Source of the DNA: Anaerostipes amylophilus
GTDB lineage: Bacteria > Bacillota > Clostridia > Lachnospirales > Lachnospiraceae
NCBI RefSeq assembly: GCF_025567365.1
Contig: NZ_JAOQJG010000004.1
Location: forward strand, 124,001-188,000
Direction: 5' to 3'
Length of the DNA stretch: 64,000 nt
The number at the start of each line of letters is the position of its first letter. The first letter of the stretch is position 1. The notes beneath the pieces were generated by a model. That model saw nothing but the letters and a program-made list of their open reading frames with translations. It did no database searches and was not told the origin of the DNA. Made by a program: the position numbers and the translations under genes. Shown piece after piece: positions 55,625 to 63,924 of the stretch.

Positions 55625-58600
55625 ATGAGGAGAATGAAACAATTACTAGCAGCAGGACTTATGATGTCTGTGCTTGCTACAATGAGTGGGGGGACTTTAG
55701 TATCTGCAGCCACGCCAAAAGCAATAGAAACAAATAAGATCGCAAAAACAGCAAACAGCAAAGATACAGCTCAAAAAATAATGGAACAGTATAAAAAAAT
55801 AGAAGGAATTGACAGCGAAAAGACAATTCTAGGTGCTGATTTTACACATTACCAACAAAATGTCGGATGGGATAAGGTTTGGAAAGATTACAAAGGAAAT
55901 GCCGTTAACAATCTATTTGCATATATAAAAACACAGGGAATCAATACAATTTCTGTTAAGATCGCAGTGAATCCAAGTGGAGACGATGAATATTTATCAC
56001 TGGAGAATGCAAAGAAAACATTAAAAGAGGCAAAAAAGGCAGGATTAAGAACAAATGCAGTGCTACTTTATTCAGATAAACTGACATATGCCAATACACA
56101 GGATCTTCCAAGCAGCTGGAAAGCAGATGATGCGAGAGAGGAAGCAGCTGCTTATACCATATCCACATTAAAAGAGTTAGAAGATAAGGATGCACTTCCA
56201 GATATTGTGACAGTTGGAAACGAAGTAAATTATAATTTCCTTGGAATCGGCGGTAATGATGGGTTTGTGCAGATGGGAAAGATCACACAAGAGATTAAGA
56301 AAGATTATAAAGATATAAAAACAGCTGTAAGTATTTCAATGCCGAATGATCCATCAGATATTAAATGGGTACAAAACCAGTTAAATGGAGATTGGAATAA
56401 TATTTCATACGATTATCTTGGTGTGAATGTATATCCAGATGAGAATACCAATACGAATATTGAAAAATTACGTAAAGAATTCGAAAATAATCAGGCAGAT
56501 GCAGGAGTGAATAAAGATGCACAACTGATTGTTTCAAATGTGAAATATCCAAGAAATGATGATGAAGCGAAAACAAGTGTGTATACACAGACAAAGAATA
56601 TCTATGATCTGCTGACAGCTACGATTGATGACAAGAATAAAGGTGGAATCATCTATGATGAGGGAGAAGTTGTTGATGGTTGGAATTCATTTTTTGATAA
56701 TGGACAGGCAGCAATGTCTCTTTCAATTTTTGCATATGCACAAGGAAAAGGAGACGATACAAATGTAAGTGTTGATCCATGGATCTATGGAGGAGAATCT
56801 GGATTAAAGGATCAGAAAGTTACGATCAAAAAAGTCACAGGTATGTCAGAAAATGCAATGAGAGGAATGGATATCTCATCATATGAGGCACTAAAGAATG
56901 CAGGTGTCAAATACTATGATAATGATGGAAATGAAGAATCTTTATTGAAGGTTTTGCATGACAATGGAGTGAATTATATAAGAATCCGTATTTGGAATGA
57001 CCCATTTAATAAGGATGGCGAAACTTATGGCGGCGGTGGAAATGATGTCAAAACCGGACTTAAGATTGCCAAAGAAGCAACAAAATACGATATGAAGATT
57101 TTATTAGATTTCCATTATTCTGATTTTTGGACAGATCCATCTGTGCAGTTACTTCCAAAAGCATGGAAAGCCGACGAGAATGATGAGACAAAGATGTGCG
57201 ATAACATTTATCAGTTTACAAAAGAAACAATTCAGAAGTTTAAAGAAGCAGGTGCAGATGTTGGAATGGCACAGGTTGGAAATGAATTGACGAATGGTGG
57301 TTTTGGAATTTATTTAAACAGAGATGCTGGAAAAACATACGATGCAGTATGGGGAGATAAAAAGAAATCAACAAAGATCAATACATATTTGAAAGCTGGA
57401 ATTAAGGCAGTAAGAGAAACTTTGCCTGAAAGTTTAGTAGCATTACATCTCGAAACACCAAATGTTAAAAAATATCAGGATATTATGAATACATGGAAGC
57501 GTGATAAGGTAGATTATGATGTGTTAGGATCTTCCTATTATCCATTCTGGTCAACTTGGGCAAAAGCAAATACACCAGAAACTTTATCTAAAGTCCAGGA
57601 TTTAGCTGCATCTTATGGTAAACTATTTGCAGTATTGGAAACAGGCTGGGCAAATAGTTTAAAAGATGCAGATGGAACAGGAAACACGATTGGAGAGAGT
57701 GCCAATACAAGTGCTTATTCTGTGAGTCCACAAGGACAGGTAGATGAATTGACAGACCTTTATAAAACAGTGATGTCAAAAGGAAATGGTTTAGGTGCAT
57801 TTTATTGGGAAGGTGCATGGATTCCTGTAAGAGCAGGACAGACCTATTGGAAATATAACAAAGAGCAGGCAGACAAATATGGAACAGGCTGGGCATCTGC
57901 TGGTGCGAAAGATTACTTTGTAGCACAGAAACTCTATTATAATGGACAGCCGGCATGGGGTGGCTGCAGCTGGGATAATATAACGTTGTTTGATTTTAAC
58001 GGACATCCGCTTCAATCACTTAGATTTTACAAAGATTCTGTATCCAAAGGTGCAGAACAGATCGTAGCAATTAACATTTGTGATAAAAACGGAAAACAGA
58101 TTGCTGTAACACAGTATGTAAAAGTTGAAGTAGGTAAGACAAAAACAGTTACATTGCCGAAAGTTGCAGGATATGCACCAGATAAAGATTCTTATAAGCT
58201 GACAATAAAAGGAACAAAAGAAGGAATTGCACAGCAGAAAGTCACATACAAGAAATTACCACAAGGTGTTGCGATCAATTACAATTACCGTGTGAAAGTT
58301 ACAAGCAAGAAATACAAAGTTTATAGTAATTTTAGCTGGAAAAAAACCAAAGTAAATCCATACAAAAAAACGTATGTAGCTAAATATAAATATTCACATC
58401 AGAATGGATCTACATATTTAGAATTATATACAAAGGCAGGAAAATTTATCGGATATATCAATCAGAAAGCTGTAAAACGTTTAGGATATGCCACACAGCC
58501 AGAACAAGGTAAAGCATATAAATATGGAAAACGTGTAAAGATTACAAAGAAAAATTATAAATTATATAAGAACTTTTCATGGAAGACATCAAAGACAAAA

Positions 58601-58732
58601 GTTTATAAGAAAACATATACAGCAAAATATAGATATAAACATGAAAATGGATATAAGTATTTATCTTTATATACAAAATCAGGAAAGTTTGTTGGATATA
58701 TCAATTCGAAAGCAGCAAAAATTATAAAATAA
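55625..58732 (+). CDS. Secreted two-domain GH53 endo-beta-1,4-galactanase
   Basis: This 1035-residue exported enzyme has a signal peptide (about 1-30) and two GH53-like barrels. Domain 1 (about 55-370) keeps the acid/base context VTVGNEVNYN (Glu200), but the strand where the nucleophile should lie reads LIVSNVKYP, without Glu. Domain 2 (about 412-770) is complete: RGMDISSYEALKN, IRIRIWNDPFNK, AQVGNELTNGG (Glu554) and AVLETGWANS (Glu672). An immunoglobulin-like segment and two SH3-like wall-binding repeats follow (about 885-960 and 968-1035, each with KVY/KLY.NFSWK). It should cut beta-1,4-galactan of pectin. The ATG at 55625 follows AAAGGAGAG; an upstream ATG (55604) is less likely. Confidence 0.9.
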   Translation: MRRMKQLLAAGLMMSVLATMSGGTLVSAATPKAIETNKIAKTANSKDTAQKIMEQYKKIEGIDSEKTILGADFTHYQQNVGWDKVWKDYKGNAVNNLFAYIKTQGINTISVKIAVNPSGDDEYLSLENAKKTLKEAKKAGLRTNAVLLYSDKLTYANTQDLPSSWKADDAREEAAAYTISTLKELEDKDALPDIVTVGNEVNYNFLGIGGNDGFVQMGKITQEIKKDYKDIKTAVSISMPNDPSDIKWVQNQLNGDWNNISYDYLGVNVYPDENTNTNIEKLRKEFENNQADAGVNKDAQLIVSNVKYPRNDDEAKTSVYTQTKNIYDLLTATIDDKNKGGIIYDEGEVVDGWNSFFDNGQAAMSLSIFAYAQGKGDDTNVSVDPWIYGGESGLKDQKVTIKKVTGMSENAMRGMDISSYEALKNAGVKYYDNDGNEESLLKVLHDNGVNYIRIRIWNDPFNKDGETYGGGGNDVKTGLKIAKEATKYDMKILLDFHYSDFWTDPSVQLLPKAWKADENDETKMCDNIYQFTKETIQKFKEAGADVGMAQVGNELTNGGFGIYLNRDAGKTYDAVWGDKKKSTKINTYLKAGIKAVRETLPESLVALHLETPNVKKYQDIMNTWKRDKVDYDVLGSSYYPFWSTWAKANTPETLSKVQDLAASYGKLFAVLETGWANSLKDADGTGNTIGESANTSAYSVSPQGQVDELTDLYKTVMSKGNGLGAFYWEGAWIPVRAGQTYWKYNKEQADKYGTGWASAGAKDYFVAQKLYYNGQPAWGGCSWDNITLFDFNGHPLQSLRFYKDSVSKGAEQIVAINICDKNGKQIAVTQYVKVEVGKTKTVTLPKVAGYAPDKDSYKLTIKGTKEGIAQQKVTYKKLPQGVAINYNYRVKVTSKKYKVYSNFSWKKTKVNPYKKTYVAKYKYSHQNGSTYLELYTKAGKFIGYINQKAVKRLGYATQPEQGKAYKYGKRVKITKKNYKLYKNFSWKTSKTKVYKKTYTAKYRYKHENGYKYLSLYTKSGKFVGYINSKAAKIIK

Positions 58733-58746
58733 CAAAGTGAAAAAAA

Positions 58747-58779
58747 TAGAATCCTGTAAGTGCAGGATTCTATTTTTTT
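58747..58779 (+). terminator. Intrinsic terminator after the galactanase gene
   Basis: ATAGAATCCTG and CAGGATTCTAT are perfect arms with a 6-nt loop, followed by TTTTTTT. Confidence 0.88.
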
Positions 58780-58803
58780 CAAGTATTTATTTCAAGCAAA
58801 GTA

Positions 58804-58832
58804 TTGACATTAAAAGTTGGTAGTACCATAAT
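58804..58832 (+). promoter_or_regulatory. Sigma-A promoter of lrgAB
   Basis: TTGACA at 58804-58809 and CATAAT at 58827-58832 are 17 bp apart, 46 bp before lrgA. Confidence 0.75.
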
Positions 58833-58878
58833 ATTGTATACACAAGAGAAGACTTAATATGAAAAACTGGAGGATTGT

Positions 58879-59238
58879 ATGAAATTTCTTAGACAATTTA
58901 TGATTATTTTGCTTCTCTCTTTTTTGGGAGAAGTGCTTAAGATGTTCATACCATTGCCAATACCGGCAAGTGTGTATGGACTTGTGTTGATGCTTGTATG
59001 TTTGATGACTGGCGTTTTAAAAACAAGTCAGGTCAAGGATGCAGCTTTTTTTCTGATTGAAATTATGCCGGTCATGTTTATCCCAGCAGCGGCTGGTCTG
59101 ATTGATTCATGGGGAGTTTTAAGACCCTTGATAGTACCAATCATGATCATTACGGTAGTGATCACGGTATTTGTTATGGCAGTTACAGGAAGAGTTGCAC
59201 AAATGATAGCACAAAAGAGAGGAATCAAAAATGAATGA
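58879..59238 (+). CDS. lrgA: LrgA/CidA family holin-like protein
   Basis: This 119-residue protein has four membrane helices and the LrgA/CidA pattern: FMIILLLSFLGEVLKMFIPL, then PIPASVYGLVLMLVCLMTGV and EIMPVMFIPAAAGLIDSWGV. The family modulates murein hydrolase activity, and in several bacteria LrgAB imports pyruvate. It starts after TGGAGGA and overlaps lrgB by 8 bp, so the pair is coupled. No lytSR two-component genes are in the window. Confidence 0.92.
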   Translation: MKFLRQFMIILLLSFLGEVLKMFIPLPIPASVYGLVLMLVCLMTGVLKTSQVKDAAFFLIEIMPVMFIPAAAGLIDSWGVLRPLIVPIMIITVVITVFVMAVTGRVAQMIAQKRGIKNE

Positions 59239-59923
59239 AGTGTTCAGACAATCAATGTTTGTAGGAGTAACGATCAGTTTGATCGCATATGAGATTGGAT
59301 TATTTTTAAAGAAGAAATTTGGCTTGGCAGTTTTGAATCCATTGCTTGTATCTATTATTATTGTGATCATTGCATTAAAAGGATTAGGAATCAGCTATGA
59401 AGTATACAATGCAAGTGCAAAGTACATATCTTATCTGCTGACACCGGCAACAGTGTGCCTGGCAGTTCCATTATATGAACAGCTTGAACTATTAAAGAAA
59501 AATATGGTTGCAGTTGTATGTGGAATTTTATCTGGAACATTGGCAAGTTTGTTTGGGATTTTTGTTCTTTGTATGTTGTTTGGATTTAATCATCAACAGT
59601 ATGTAACAATGCTTCCGAAATCGATTACAACAGCAATCGGAATTGGTTTGTCAGAAGAACTTGGAGGAATTGTAACGATTACTGTTGCAGTGATCATTAT
59701 CACAGGAATTCTTGGAAATGTGATCGCAGATACAGTATTTCGTATCTTTAAAATAAAAAATCCGTTGGCTAAAGGACTTGCGCTTGGAACGGCATCCCAT
59801 GCGATCGGAACGGCAAGAGCAATTGAAATGGGTCCGGTAGAGGGTGCGATGAGTAGTCTGGCAGTGGCAGTAGCAGGACTTTTGACCGTTGTATTTATAT
59901 CAGGATTTGCTCAGTTTATTTAA
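59231..59923 (+). CDS. lrgB: LrgB family antiholin-like protein
   Basis: This 230-residue membrane protein is of the LrgB/CidB family: YEIGLFLKKKFGLAVLNPLL, the TPATVCLAVPLYEQLELLKK motif, LPKSITTAIGIGLSEELGGI and LALGTASHAIGTARAIEMGP. It partners LrgA. A role in pyruvate or related short-acid transport under micro-aerobic or fermentative conditions is known for homologues. It is translationally coupled to lrgA by overlap and followed 20 bp later by the kinase-like gene. Confidence 0.93.
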   Translation: MNEVFRQSMFVGVTISLIAYEIGLFLKKKFGLAVLNPLLVSIIIVIIALKGLGISYEVYNASAKYISYLLTPATVCLAVPLYEQLELLKKNMVAVVCGILSGTLASLFGIFVLCMLFGFNHQQYVTMLPKSITTAIGIGLSEELGGIVTITVAVIIITGILGNVIADTVFRIFKIKNPLAKGLALGTASHAIGTARAIEMGPVEGAMSSLAVAVAGLLTVVFISGFAQFI

Positions 59924-59943
59924 CCAAGAGGAGGAAAAAAATC

Positions 59944-60528
59944 ATGGCAGATGAAAAAATGATCATTACGATCGGAAGAGAACATGGAACAATGGGAGAA
60001 AAGATTGCAGAGAAAATTCGAAGAAAATTTGATCTTCCGTTATATGACAAAGCTCATCTTCTAAGAGCTGTAGAAGGTAGTGATGAATATGATGAATTAA
60101 ATGCGTTCTTTAATGATCGGAAAGTAAATAGTCTATTATATGCGATCGCAATGAGTGAAAGCGTAAGATCAAATGATGTGCCATTTGGAATCATAAAAAA
60201 TATCGTAGGAGATACAGGTGGAATTGTGATGGATAGTTGTGGGAATTATCTGTTTAGAGATCGTCCGAATACTGTGAGAATTTTTCTACATGCGAAGAAA
60301 GAAATCCGTGTAAATAATCTGATGAAAAATCTTGGGATTACGAAAGAACAGGCACAAAAAGAAATTGAAACAGAAGATTCTAAGCGATATGAGTTTCACA
60401 AATATTATACAGACGAGATATGGGGCGCATCTAAGGGATATGAGCTATGTTTGGATGAAGGGATTCTTGGAATTGATGGATGTGTGGAGATGATTCTTGA
60501 TTATTTAAAAATAAGAAAATTAATTTAA
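59944..60528 (+). CDS. Cytidylate kinase-like family protein
   Basis: This 194-residue protein is related to the Cytidylate_kin_2 family. ITIGREHGTMGEKIAEKIRR (about 8-27) corresponds to the P-loop (usually GRExGSGGxxI) but has THr-Met in place of the Gly-Gly. YDKAHLLRAVEG, VMDSCGNYLFRDRPNTVRIF and EDSKRYEFHKYYT are typical of the family. Members are found next to transporters and in gut Firmicutes, and their real substrates are mostly unknown. It lies 20 bp after lrgB with a GAGGAGG site and probably shares its transcript. Confidence 0.8.
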   Translation: MADEKMIITIGREHGTMGEKIAEKIRRKFDLPLYDKAHLLRAVEGSDEYDELNAFFNDRKVNSLLYAIAMSESVRSNDVPFGIIKNIVGDTGGIVMDSCGNYLFRDRPNTVRIFLHAKKEIRVNNLMKNLGITKEQAQKEIETEDSKRYEFHKYYTDEIWGASKGYELCLDEGILGIDGCVEMILDYLKIRKLI

Positions 60529-60536
60529 AAAAAGTA

Positions 60537-60564
60537 TTGACATTTTAAAAATAATCCGTATAAT
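60537..60564 (+). promoter_or_regulatory. Promoter of tRNA-Glu
   Basis: TTGACA at 60537-60542 and TATAAT at 60559-60564 are 16 bp apart; both boxes are perfect. Confidence 0.8.
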
Positions 60565-60603
60565 AAATAGAGGTGGTTGCAACAGACCACCTCGAATATA
60601 TCT

Positions 60604-60675
60604 GGCTCCATGGTCAAGCGGTTAAGACGCGACCCTCTCAAGGTCGAATCACGAGTTCGATTCTCGTTGGAGTCA
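60604..60675 (+). tRNA. tRNA-Glu (CTC)
   Basis: The acceptor GGCTCCA/TGGAGTC with one G-U pair, the anticodon arm CGACC-CTCTCAA-GGTCG giving CTC, and the T loop TTCGATT are intact. CCA is not encoded. Confidence 0.94.
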
Positions 60676-60676
60676 T

Positions 60677-60715
60677 AAGCCTTAAGCACGATTGTGTTTA
60701 AGGCTTTTCTTTTTT
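60677..60715 (+). terminator. Terminator of tRNA-Glu
   Basis: AAGCCTTAA and TTAAGGCTT with an inner CAC/GTG closure are followed by a T-rich run. Confidence 0.85.
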
Positions 60716-60731
60716 AGAACAAAGGAATGAC

Positions 60732-60760
60732 TTGACAAAAAAATATCAATATGGTAGTCT
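60732..60760 (+). promoter_or_regulatory. Promoter of thiSGH
   Basis: TTGACA at 60732-60737 is 17 bp from TAGTCT (60755-60760), which is weak but has an upstream TG extension. Confidence 0.55.
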
Positions 60761-60765
60761 ACAAA

Positions 60766-60846
60766 TAGAGTGAATCTGAAATGATCGGGTCCACAAAGGG
60801 GCACACCACCTTGGGTGTGAAGCTTCTTCGTGGACCCCTTTTTTTA
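60766..60846 (+). promoter_or_regulatory. thiS leader with nested hairpin terminator (attenuator-like)
   Basis: GGGTCCAC (60787-60794) pairs with GTGGACCC (60830-60837), followed by CTTTTTTT. Inside is a second hairpin CACACC-ACCTTG-GGTGTG (60802-60819). The element lies between the promoter and thiS, so genes are read only if the terminator is avoided. It has no CUGAGA or other TPP-aptamer core. A protein- or metabolite-dependent attenuator is inferred. Confidence 0.65.
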
Positions 60847-60882
60847 TGCCTTTAAAAGAAAGCAGGAAGAAGGAGGAAGCAG

Positions 60883-61077
60883 ATGCGTTTAAATGGCGAG
60901 ATAAAAGCATTAAAAGAACCAGTTGCACTATCTGATTTTTTAACACAGGAAGGATTTTCGGATAAGAGAATTGCAGTGGAAAAAAATGGGGAGATTGTTC
61001 CGAAAGGAGAATACTCCAATGTAATTCTAAGTGACAGTGATACATTAGAGGTTGTAGCATTTGTTGGAGGTGGATGA
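60883..61077 (+). CDS. thiS: Sulfur carrier protein ThiS
   Basis: This 64-residue ubiquitin-fold sulfur carrier starts MRLNGEIKALKEPVALSDFL and ends FVGGG; the C-terminal Gly-Gly is the site of thiocarboxylate formation. It donates sulfur to thiazole synthase. The start follows AGGAGGAAG. It is first in thiS-thiG-thiH; the activating enzyme ThiF, often in the same operon, is not seen here. Confidence 0.92.
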   Translation: MRLNGEIKALKEPVALSDFLTQEGFSDKRIAVEKNGEIVPKGEYSNVILSDSDTLEVVAFVGGG

Positions 61078-61136
61078 TCAGAAGATAACAGAAAGCAAAA
61101 AAGGCAATAAATTATACATATATAAAGGAGAATAAC

Positions 61137-61907
61137 ATGAAACAGGACAAGTTAATCATCGGTGGACATGAGTTTGACTCAAGATTTATCTTAGGATCAG
61201 GAAAATATTCCTTAGATCTGATCAATGCAGCAGTGCAGAATGCAGGAGCACAGATCATTACGCTGGCACTTCGAAGAACAAACACAAATGATACAGCCAA
61301 TATTCTTGACTATATTCCAGAAGGTGTCACACTTCTTCCAAATACATCTGGGGCAAGAAATGCAGAAGAAGCAGTTCGTATCGCAAGACTTGCAAGAGAA
61401 GTTGGATGTGGAGATTTTATTAAGATCGAAGTGATTCATGACTCCAAATATCTGCTTCCAGATAACTATGAAACGATCAAAGCGACAGAAATCCTTGCCA
61501 AAGAAGGATTTGTTGTTATGCCATATATGTATCCAGACTTAAATGCAGCCAGAGATCTTGTAAATGCTGGGGCAGCTGCAGTTATGCCTCTTGGGTCTCC
61601 AATTGGATCTAACAAAGGAATCTGTACGAAAGACTTTATCCAGATTTTGATCGATGAGATTGATCTTCCGATCATTGTAGATGCAGGAATCGGAAAACCA
61701 TCACAGGCATGTGAGGCAATGGAAATGGGAGCAGATGCTGTTATGGTAAATACAGCAATTGCAACAGCAGGAGATATTCCAGCTATGGCAGAAGCATTTA
61801 AAAATGCAATCGAAGCAGGAAGAAGTGCGTATCTTGCAGGACTTGGAAGAGTCATTGAAAAAGGTTCTAGTGCATCATCACCATTAACAGGATTTTTGGA
61901 GGATTAA
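61137..61907 (+). CDS. thiG: Thiazole synthase ThiG
   Basis: ThiG builds the thiamine thiazole phosphate from deoxyxylulose-5-phosphate, dehydroglycine and ThiS thiocarboxylate. The 256-residue barrel shows FDSRFILGSGKYSLDLINAA, LRRTNTNDTANILDYIPEGV, FIKIEVIHDSKYLLPDN with the Schiff-base Lys region, VMPLGSPIGSNKGI and IIVDAGIGKPSQACEAMEMG. It lies 59 bp after thiS with an AAAGGAG site. Length and motifs are complete. Confidence 0.96.
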   Translation: MKQDKLIIGGHEFDSRFILGSGKYSLDLINAAVQNAGAQIITLALRRTNTNDTANILDYIPEGVTLLPNTSGARNAEEAVRIARLAREVGCGDFIKIEVIHDSKYLLPDNYETIKATEILAKEGFVVMPYMYPDLNAARDLVNAGAAAVMPLGSPIGSNKGICTKDFIQILIDEIDLPIIVDAGIGKPSQACEAMEMGADAVMVNTAIATAGDIPAMAEAFKNAIEAGRSAYLAGLGRVIEKGSSASSPLTGFLED

Positions 61908-61909
61908 TC

Positions 61910-63076
61910 ATGAGTGTAAGAATTGATGAAAATACAGATCATATGAAATATACCGATGACATGGAAGCAATTGATTCTGATATCATGGACCGTGTCATTG
62001 CGGAGATGAACAGTTACGACGCAGATATTTATACTGCAGAAGATGTGAAGGAAGCATTGGCAGCCGAAACTTGTTCTGTTGATAATTTTAAAGCATTATT
62101 ATCACCAGCAGCACTACCGTTCTTAGAGGAGATCGCACAGAAAGCACAGAAAGAGACAAGAAAACATTTTGGAAATTCTGTAGCAATCTTTACTCCATTA
62201 TATATAGCAAACTACTGTGAAAATTATTGTGTTTATTGTGGATTTAACTGTCACAATAAGATCAAACGTGCACAGCTTAATTATGAAGAGATTGAAAAAG
62301 AAATGCAGGCGATCGCAGCGACAGGACTGGAAGAAGTTCTGATCTTAACAGGAGAAAGTCCTAACAAATCAAGTGTGGAATATATCGGAGAAGCATGTAA
62401 GATCGCGAAGAAATATTTTAAACTGATCGGTCTTGAAGTATATCCAATGGATTCTAAAGATTATGCATATCTGCATGAATGTGGGGCAGATTTTGTTACA
62501 GTCTTCCAGGAAACATATAATTCAGACAAATATAAGACACTGCATTTGGGTGGAAGAAAGAGAATCTTCCCATACCGTCTCAATGCTCAGGAACGCGCGA
62601 TCATGGGTGGAATGAGAGGTGTCGGATTTGCTGCTCTCTTAGGATTGGATGATTTTAGAAAAGATGCACTGGCAACAGGAATGCATGCATATCTTTTACA
62701 GAAAAAATATCCACATGCAGAAATCGCATTTTCATGTCCTAGATTACGTCCGATCATTAATAACGATAAGATCAATCCAAAAGATGTTCATGAACCACAG
62801 CTTCTACAGATCATTTGTGCATATCGAATCTTTATGCCATTTGCAAGTATTACGATCTCAACACGTGAATGTGAAAGATTCCGTGACAACATCATTCAGA
62901 TCGCAGCGACAAAGATTTCAGCAGGAGTAAATGTTGGAATCGGAGGACACAGTCAGGAAGAAGAAAAAGGTGATGAGCAGTTTGAGATCAGTGACGGAAG
63001 ATCAGTCGATGAAATTTATCATATGATAGAGGACAATGGTATGCAGCCGGTTATGACAGATTATATTTACGTATAA
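61910..63076 (+). CDS. thiH: 2-iminoacetate synthase ThiH (radical SAM)
   Basis: ThiH cleaves tyrosine with SAM chemistry to give dehydroglycine for ThiG. The 388-residue protein contains IANYCENYCVYCGFNC with the CX3CX2C cluster motif (about 103-118), EVLILTGESPNK, VYPMDSKDYAYLHECGADFV, QETYNSDKYKTLHLGG and SCPRLRPI. It starts 2 bp after thiG. Tyrosine rather than glycine oxidation (ThiO) is the anaerobic route, consistent with the organism. A HAD phosphatase follows after 46 bp. Confidence 0.96.
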   Translation: MSVRIDENTDHMKYTDDMEAIDSDIMDRVIAEMNSYDADIYTAEDVKEALAAETCSVDNFKALLSPAALPFLEEIAQKAQKETRKHFGNSVAIFTPLYIANYCENYCVYCGFNCHNKIKRAQLNYEEIEKEMQAIAATGLEEVLILTGESPNKSSVEYIGEACKIAKKYFKLIGLEVYPMDSKDYAYLHECGADFVTVFQETYNSDKYKTLHLGGRKRIFPYRLNAQERAIMGGMRGVGFAALLGLDDFRKDALATGMHAYLLQKKYPHAEIAFSCPRLRPIINNDKINPKDVHEPQLLQIICAYRIFMPFASITISTRECERFRDNIIQIAATKISAGVNVGIGGHSQEEEKGDEQFEISDGRSVDEIYHMIEDNGMQPVMTDYIYV

Positions 63077-63122
63077 AGATTTTCGTGTTACGATAAAGAA
63101 AAAACAGATGAGGTGACTGAAA

Positions 63123-63782
63123 ATGGAATATCAAGGAATTATTTTTGATTTCAACGGAACATTATTTTTTGATAATGATAAACATGTGAAAGCGTGGAAT
63201 GAGATTTCTAAGATCTTACGTGGAAAAGAAATCACATTGGAAGAACTTCACACGAAATTAAACGGAACACCGAATATACAAAATATTTTATATTTTACAG
63301 ATGGAAAAGCAACAAAAGAAGATCAGAAAAAATATTCTCAAAAAAAAGAAGAATATTATCGCAAATTCTGCAAAGAAGATAAAGACAGTTTTCATCTGGT
63401 CGATGGTGTATGTGAATTCTTTGATTATTTAAAAGAAAAAGGTATTCCATTTACGATCGCGAGTGCTTCAATTAAAGAAAATATTGATTTCTTTATCGAA
63501 TCATTTGGACTAGATCGCTGGATCAAGCCGGAAGATATCATTTATGATGATGGAACTTATGAAAATAAGATCGCAATGTTTCACAAGGCAGCGGATGTGA
63601 TCGGTGTCGATATGAAAGATATCAGAATTTATGAAGATTCTAATTCAGGACTTAAAAATGCATATGATGCCGGATGCAGACAGATTGTTGCAATCTGTGA
63701 CAAAGAAAAGGAAGAAGAATTCTTAAAACGTCCGGGAGTGATAAAGACAATGCAAGATTTTTCTTTCGCAAAAGAATTGTAA
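63123..63782 (+). CDS. HAD subfamily IA phosphatase (phosphoglucomutase-like)
   Basis: This 219-residue HAD protein has FDFNGTLFFDNDKH (motif I, about 8-21), TIASASIKENIDFF (motif II), AMFHKAADVIGVD with the Lys-region helix and IYEDSNSGLKNAYDAGC (motif IV, about 175-191). The acid residue two after the nucleophile is Asn instead of Asp (DFNGT), which recurs in some HAD branches and may alter catalysis. It lies in the thi operon after thiH, so phosphatase action on a thiamine precursor is a possible but unproven role. Confidence 0.82.
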   Translation: MEYQGIIFDFNGTLFFDNDKHVKAWNEISKILRGKEITLEELHTKLNGTPNIQNILYFTDGKATKEDQKKYSQKKEEYYRKFCKEDKDSFHLVDGVCEFFDYLKEKGIPFTIASASIKENIDFFIESFGLDRWIKPEDIIYDDGTYENKIAMFHKAADVIGVDMKDIRIYEDSNSGLKNAYDAGCRQIVAICDKEKEEEFLKRPGVIKTMQDFSFAKEL

Positions 63783-63803
63783 TACAAATTTAAAATTGAT
63801 TTT

Positions 63804-63834
63804 AGGGAGTTTCATAGACGAAACTCCCTTTTTG
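63804..63834 (+). terminator. Terminator of the thi operon
   Basis: AGGGAGTTTC and GAAACTCCCT are perfect 10-bp arms with a 6-nt loop, followed by TTTTTG. Confidence 0.88.
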
Positions 63835-63851
63835 TGATAAGATAAATTGAA

Positions 63852-63884
63852 TATACCTTAACTACTATAGTAAGGAAAGGTATA
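63852..63884 (+). promoter_or_regulatory. Dyad ahead of pyrF
   Basis: TATACCTT at 63852-63859 is complementary to AAGGTATA at 63877-63884, with a smaller ACTATAGT palindrome inside. It lies in the presumed pyrF promoter region. The role is unknown; an operator or leader hairpin is possible. Confidence 0.4.
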
Positions 63885-63924
63885 ACCTTTTGAAATATAA
63901 AAATAAAGATATAAAGGAGAGTTC

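Noticed and set aside
60766..60846. TPP riboswitch ahead of thiS
   Set aside because: The leader is too short and lacks the conserved thiamine-aptamer segments. Only a nested terminator hairpin is present.
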